From positions 1,240,001 to 1,304,000 of the forward strand of contig NC_014640.1 of NCBI RefSeq assembly GCF_000165835.1: a stretch of DNA of 64,000 nucleotides, given 5' to 3'. This document shows, in pieces, positions 61,035-64,000 of this stretch (position 1 is the first letter of the stretch; every line of letters begins with the position of its first letter). The DNA comes from Achromobacter xylosoxidans A8 (GTDB lineage Bacteria; Pseudomonadota; Gammaproteobacteria; Burkholderiales; Burkholderiaceae_B). The notes beneath the pieces are model-generated. The model did not search any database, was not told where the DNA came from, and saw only the letters and a list, made by a program, of their open reading frames with translations. Both the position numbers and the translations under genes were made by a program.

Positions 61035-61994
61035 ATGTCCATGCAACAGAGCTTCAAGGCTGCCGTCATCCAGGCGGCCTCCATTCCGACCGACAGCATC
61101 GCCTGCGCCGAGAAGGCGGCGTCCCTGATCCGCCAGGCGGCGGAGCAGGGCGCCCGCGTGCTGGTGTTCCCCGAGGCCTTCCTCGGCGGCTACCCCAAGG
61201 GCAACTCCTTCGGCGCGCCCATCGGCATGCGCAAGCCCGAAGGCCGCGACGCCTTCGCCAGCTATCACCGCCAGGCCATCCGCCTGGACGGCGAGGAAGT
61301 CGCGCTGGTGGCCCAGGCCGCGGCCGACACCGACAGCTTCGTGGTCATGGGCTGCATCGAGGCCGATGGCGGCACGCTGTACTGCACCGTGCTGTACTTC
61401 AACGGCCGCGAAGGACTGGCGGGCAAGCACCGCAAGCTCATGCCCACCGCCGGCGAACGCTTGATCTGGGGCTTTGGCGACGGCTCCACCATGCCCGTCT
61501 TCGACACCCCCTACGGCAAGATCGGCGCCGTCATCTGCTGGGAAAACTACATGCCCATGCTGCGCATGTACATGTACAGCCAGGGCGTGGCGCTATATTG
61601 CGCGCCGACCGCCGACGACCGCGATTCCTGGATTCCCAGCATGCGCCACATCGCGCTGGAAGGCCGCTGCTACGTCCTTACCGCCTGCCAGCACCTGCGC
61701 CGCGACGCCTATCCCGACGACTTCGAATGCGCGCTGGGCGATGCGCCCGACACCGTGTTGATGCGCGGCGGCAGCGCCATCATCGATCCGCTGGGCGAAG
61801 TGCTGGCCGGCCCGGATTTCTCCGCCGAGACCATTCTGTACGCGGACATCAATCCCAACCAGATCCTGCGCGGCAAGTACGACTTCGACGTCTCCGGCCA
61901 TTACGCTCGTCCGGACGTGTTCCAGTTGCAGGTCGACACGCGCGAAAAGCGCGCCGTCTCGGCGCTGAACGGCGGCCAGAAACAGGAGGCTTGA
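61035..61994 (+). CDS. Nitrilase
   Basis: A 319-residue cytosolic nitrilase that hydrolyses a nitrile to acid and ammonia. The catalytic residues are Glu47 (VFPEAFLGGYPKG), Lys134 (KHRKLMPTAGERLIW) and Cys168 (AVICWENYMPMLR); the CWEN(Y/H) sequence is specific to true nitrilases rather than amidases. AAGGAG lies six bases before ATG. It starts 15 bp after the MHS transporter and four bases before the flavin reductase gene, so it is the middle of a three-gene operon. Confidence 0.92.
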   Translation: MSMQQSFKAAVIQAASIPTDSIACAEKAASLIRQAAEQGARVLVFPEAFLGGYPKGNSFGAPIGMRKPEGRDAFASYHRQAIRLDGEEVALVAQAAADTDSFVVMGCIEADGGTLYCTVLYFNGREGLAGKHRKLMPTAGERLIWGFGDGSTMPVFDTPYGKIGAVICWENYMPMLRMYMYSQGVALYCAPTADDRDSWIPSMRHIALEGRCYVLTACQHLRRDAYPDDFECALGDAPDTVLMRGGSAIIDPLGEVLAGPDFSAETILYADINPNQILRGKYDFDVSGHYARPDVFQLQVDTREKRAVSALNGGQKQEA

Positions 61995-61997
61995 GTC

Positions 61998-62615
61998 ATG
62001 CATTTTGATTTCAGCGCCTTGCCGACGCAGACGGTCTACAACGTGCTGACCTCGACCGTCACGCCGCGCCCGATCGCGTGGCTCACCACGATTTCCGGCA
62101 CAGGCGTTGTCAACGCGGCTCCTTTCAGCTTCTTCAATGTCATGGGGCCTCAGCCGCCGACGGTTGCCATCGGGCTGATGCGCCATGCCAGCGGCGAACT
62201 GAAGGATTCCGGCGCCAACATCATCGAGAACGGCGAGTTCGTGGTGAACCTTGTGCCGGAGTCGCTGGTCGCGCAGATGAACCAGACCTGCGCCGATTAT
62301 CCGGCGGACGTGGATGAACTGGCGGCGGCCGGCTTGACCGCGCTGCCGGCAACCCATGTGCGTCCCCCGCTGATCAAGGGCTCTCCGGTGTCGCTGGAAT
62401 GCGTCAGCCAGGCGACCATCGTGACCGGTCCGCGCCAACTCGTGGTGATCGGCCGGGTGCTGGGCGCGCACGTCGACGACGCCTATGTGCAGGACGCCGA
62501 GCGTGGTTACATGGACACGCCGGCCATGGGGCTGATTGCGCGCATGCATGGCGGCGGCTGGTACGCGCGCAGCACGGACCTGTTCCAGTTGGCGCGGCCG
62601 ACGGCGCCGTTGTGA
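61998..62615 (+). CDS. Flavin reductase family protein (FMN-binding split barrel)
   Basis: A 205-residue flavin-binding protein. The FMN-binding signature is TPRPIAWLTTISGTGVVNAAPFSFFNV followed by PPTVAIGLMRH; FVVNLVPESLVAQMN is also typical. Such proteins supply reduced flavin to two-component monooxygenases or act alone as oxidoreductases; no partner oxygenase is present here. It ends the nitrilase operon. A block of inverted-repeat elements follows and could act as the transcription end, since no standard terminator is present. Confidence 0.88.
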   Translation: MHFDFSALPTQTVYNVLTSTVTPRPIAWLTTISGTGVVNAAPFSFFNVMGPQPPTVAIGLMRHASGELKDSGANIIENGEFVVNLVPESLVAQMNQTCADYPADVDELAAAGLTALPATHVRPPLIKGSPVSLECVSQATIVTGPRQLVVIGRVLGAHVDDAYVQDAERGYMDTPAMGLIARMHGGGWYARSTDLFQLARPTAPL

Positions 62616-62675
62616 TAGTCAGGCGGGGGCGGCCTGCGCACTTGCCATATGGTGCCAAAGTGACATGGGTCCATA

Positions 62676-62838
62676 GGTGGGGCTGCGCTTCGGATCCCTC
62701 TGCCCGGCCCCGGCTCACGGCCTCTGCTCATGAACGGGGTCCAAACCCAACGCATTAGGCGACTGCCAGCCGAGGACCCCGGAGCCATCCGAAGCGCAGC
62801 CCCAGCGGGGCGAGCATCGGAATGGCGCAGGGCAGCCT
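62676..62838. repeat. MITE-like inverted-repeat element, copy 1 (left end truncated)
   Basis: A 163-bp unit beginning GGTGGGGCTGCGCTTCGG and ending GGCGCAGGGCAGCCT. Its right end (TCCGAAGCGCAGCCC to CGAGCATCGGAAT, about 62788-62823) is the inverted complement of the left end of copy 2. It is about 90% identical to copy 2 by eye. It encodes no convincing protein; minus-strand frames through it arise from the repeats. Confidence 0.75.
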
Positions 62839-62942
62839 CGGCGGCTTAAGAACCCCGACATCCGCAAGCCCGAAGCCCTGCCGCCCCGCACTTCGGTTTT
62901 GAAAGGCTGGGGTTCTTGAACCGCCGGCGTCCGGACTGCGGG

Positions 62943-63122
62943 ATTCCGATGCTCGCCCCGGTGGGGCTGCGCTTCGGATCCCTCCGCCCGGCCCCCGGCT
63001 CACGGCATCTACCCGTGAGCGGGGTCCAAACCACCGCATTAAGCGACTGCCAGCCGAGGACCCCGGAGCCATCCGAAGCGCAGCCCTGCCGGGGCGAGCA
63101 GCGGAATGGCGCAGGGCAGCCT
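62943..63122. repeat. MITE-like inverted-repeat element, copy 2 (both ends present)
   Basis: The unit from 62943 to 63107 is bounded by imperfect inverted repeats of about 43 bp: left ATTCCGATGCTCGCCCCGG... and right ending ...GGGGCGAGCAGCGGAAT. The direct repeat shared with copy 1 runs 62960-63122 and continues 15 bp past the right end. An inner hairpin (CCGGCTCACGG with CCGTGAGCGGGG) suggests the whole unit folds into one long stem. It is probably a small non-autonomous repeat of this genus. Confidence 0.75.
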
Positions 63123-63189
63123 ACACGCAAGCCGGCGCGCGCTGAGCCTGTGCGTTTTTAGTTTTTATGAAGTCCGAAGGAAAAAGAAA

Positions 63190-63219
63190 AAGGCCAATCC
63201 CGAGGGATTGGCCTTTTTT
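63190..63219. terminator. Terminator of tRNA-Ser
   Basis: On the minus strand AAGGCCAATCCC-TCG-GGATTGGCCTT runs into T residues; it lies about 10 bp downstream of the tRNA 3' end. A and T runs flank both sides, so it may also work on the plus strand. Confidence 0.9.
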
Positions 63220-63227
63220 GCAATACT

Positions 63228-63318
<91 letters not shown>

Positions 63319-63598
63319 GTGGCTGGGTTTCGTAACGGCGGTTGTCCTGGATGGGTTGCCCCATAGCCGGGTCTTCCACTAAAGATCCCTGGTCGGAAGG
63401 ATCTTCGTTGTCGAAGCAGCGAAGCCCGCAATTCTACAGGATTTTTTTTGTTTGTGTAAAGAGGGTGATTGAAAGTCCCCTACAGCGGGTTTCAACCGGC
63501 TTTCGGAGGCGGCGTTCTTTGCCCAGAATTCCGGTATGCCTGACGTTCCTGCCCAGGCATCCATCCGTCTCGGCGTTCATCCCGGAACCGCTAGTCCC

Positions 63599-64000
63599 AT
63601 GGATCTGATCCTCATTCTCCTACTTGCGGCCGTGCTGTGCGTGCCCCTGACCCAGCTGCTGGGCCTGGGCGCCATCCCGGGCTACCTGCTGGCCGGCGTG
63701 CTGGTGGGGCCGTCCTGCCTCAGGCTCGTCACCAATGTGGACACCATGATCAACGTGTCTCAATGGGGCGTGGTGATGATGCTGTTCATCATCGGGCTGG
63801 AGCTGTCGCCCAAGCGCCTGTGGGCCATGCGCAACGAAGTCTTCGTGCTGGGTTCCTTGCAGATGCTGGCTTGCGGCCTGCTGCTGGCGGTGGTGTTTGG
63901 CGCGGCGCTGCGGCATCTGGCCGGCATGGAGTGGCAGGCGGCGATCCTGTGCGGCCTGTCGCTGGCCTTGTCGTCCACCGCAGTGGCCTTGCGGCTGCTG
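63599..64000 (+). CDS. CPA2 family cation/proton antiporter (KefB/KefC-like), 5' part
   Basis: The first 134 codons of an inner-membrane monovalent-cation:proton antiporter; the gene continues past the window. The sequence MDLILILLLAAVLCVPLTQL, then GLGAIPGYLLAGVLVGPSCL, VVMMLFIIGLELSPKRLW and CGLSLALSSTAVALRLL are characteristic of Kef/CPA2 helices. It could be a glutathione-gated K+ efflux protein or another Na+/K+:H+ antiporter; the C-terminal RCK domain that would decide is outside. The ATG at 63599 is chosen from family length; one 21 codons upstream in the same frame is possible. The 280 bp before it hold no gene. Confidence 0.88.
   Translation, partial: MDLILILLLAAVLCVPLTQLLGLGAIPGYLLAGVLVGPSCLRLVTNVDTMINVSQWGVVMMLFIIGLELSPKRLWAMRNEVFVLGSLQMLACGLLLAVVFGAALRHLAGMEWQAAILCGLSLALSSTAVALRLL

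Noticed and set aside
62755..63130. Minus-strand frames of 94-105 codons in the inverted-repeat block
   Set aside because: They repeat the same MAPGSSAGSRLMR-type start because the DNA is duplicated; low-complexity Arg/Gly/Pro content and no ribosome site indicate non-coding repeats.

Overview
The window is GC-rich chromosomal DNA of a Gram-negative, aerobic, non-fermenting betaproteobacterium. DUF1841 and DUF4148 proteins, a Bug/TctC-type binding protein next to catabolic genes, a LolA-FtsK-TrxB neighbourhood and overall codon use all suggest Alcaligenaceae, most likely Achromobacter or close to Bordetella; this placement is inference. No phage, integrase, transposase, CRISPR array or secretion system was found.

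Layout. 1-9.9 kb: the 3' end of dnaJ, a DUF4148 repeat protein, an M16 peptidase, two GNAT acetyltransferases, a MoxR ATPase with a VWA partner, two monohaem cytochromes c and a DUF1841 protein. 10-15.8 kb: isocitrate dehydrogenase, an isolated lower-GC O-antigen-ligase-like gene, a chemoreceptor and a DapA-like aldolase with a small unknown partner. 15.8-25.0 kb: a complete minus-strand potassium locus, [small membrane ORF]-kdpF-A-B-C-D-E, followed by a TorF-like outer-membrane protein. 25.0-25.7 kb: a gene-free spacer with a perfect NtrC-type dyad and several hairpins, then a DUF4212/sodium-solute symporter pair. 28-34.8 kb: a compact overlapping operon trxB-smr-SMR efflux-two secreted unknowns, divergent from ftsK-lolA. 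34.8-45.5 kb: a D-amino-acid/D-peptide module (RidA, N-acyl-D-amino-acid deacylase, RpiR regulator, Dpp-type ABC transporter, PLP D-amino-acid dehydratase-like enzyme) with a divergent amidase. 45.6-50.6 kb: rarA, serS and several small proteins. 50.7-62.6 kb: accessory catabolic clusters (CodA-like amidohydrolase/LysR/enolase-superfamily/Bug; EAL-domain phosphodiesterase; porin; IclR/MHS transporter/nitrilase/flavin reductase). 62.6-64 kb: a tandem pair of MITE-like inverted-repeat elements, tRNA-Ser(CGA), and the start of a CPA2 cation/proton antiporter.

How genes work together. Kdp is a high-affinity K+ pump with its own sensor-regulator pair. The D-amino-acid module reads as import of D-amino-acid-containing peptides, deacylation, PLP-dependent elimination and clean-up of reactive enamines by RidA. 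The enolase-superfamily and nitrilase clusters each pair an enzyme with an uptake component and a dedicated regulator, but their substrates cannot be read from sequence.

The most unusual signals are non-coding: the NtrC-like dyad and hairpin block upstream of the symporter, a palindromic -10 shared by trxB and ftsK, putative leaderless starts, an orphan terminator behind a triplet-repeat tract, and the MITE-like pair. I did not find a clear new defence or mobile system.
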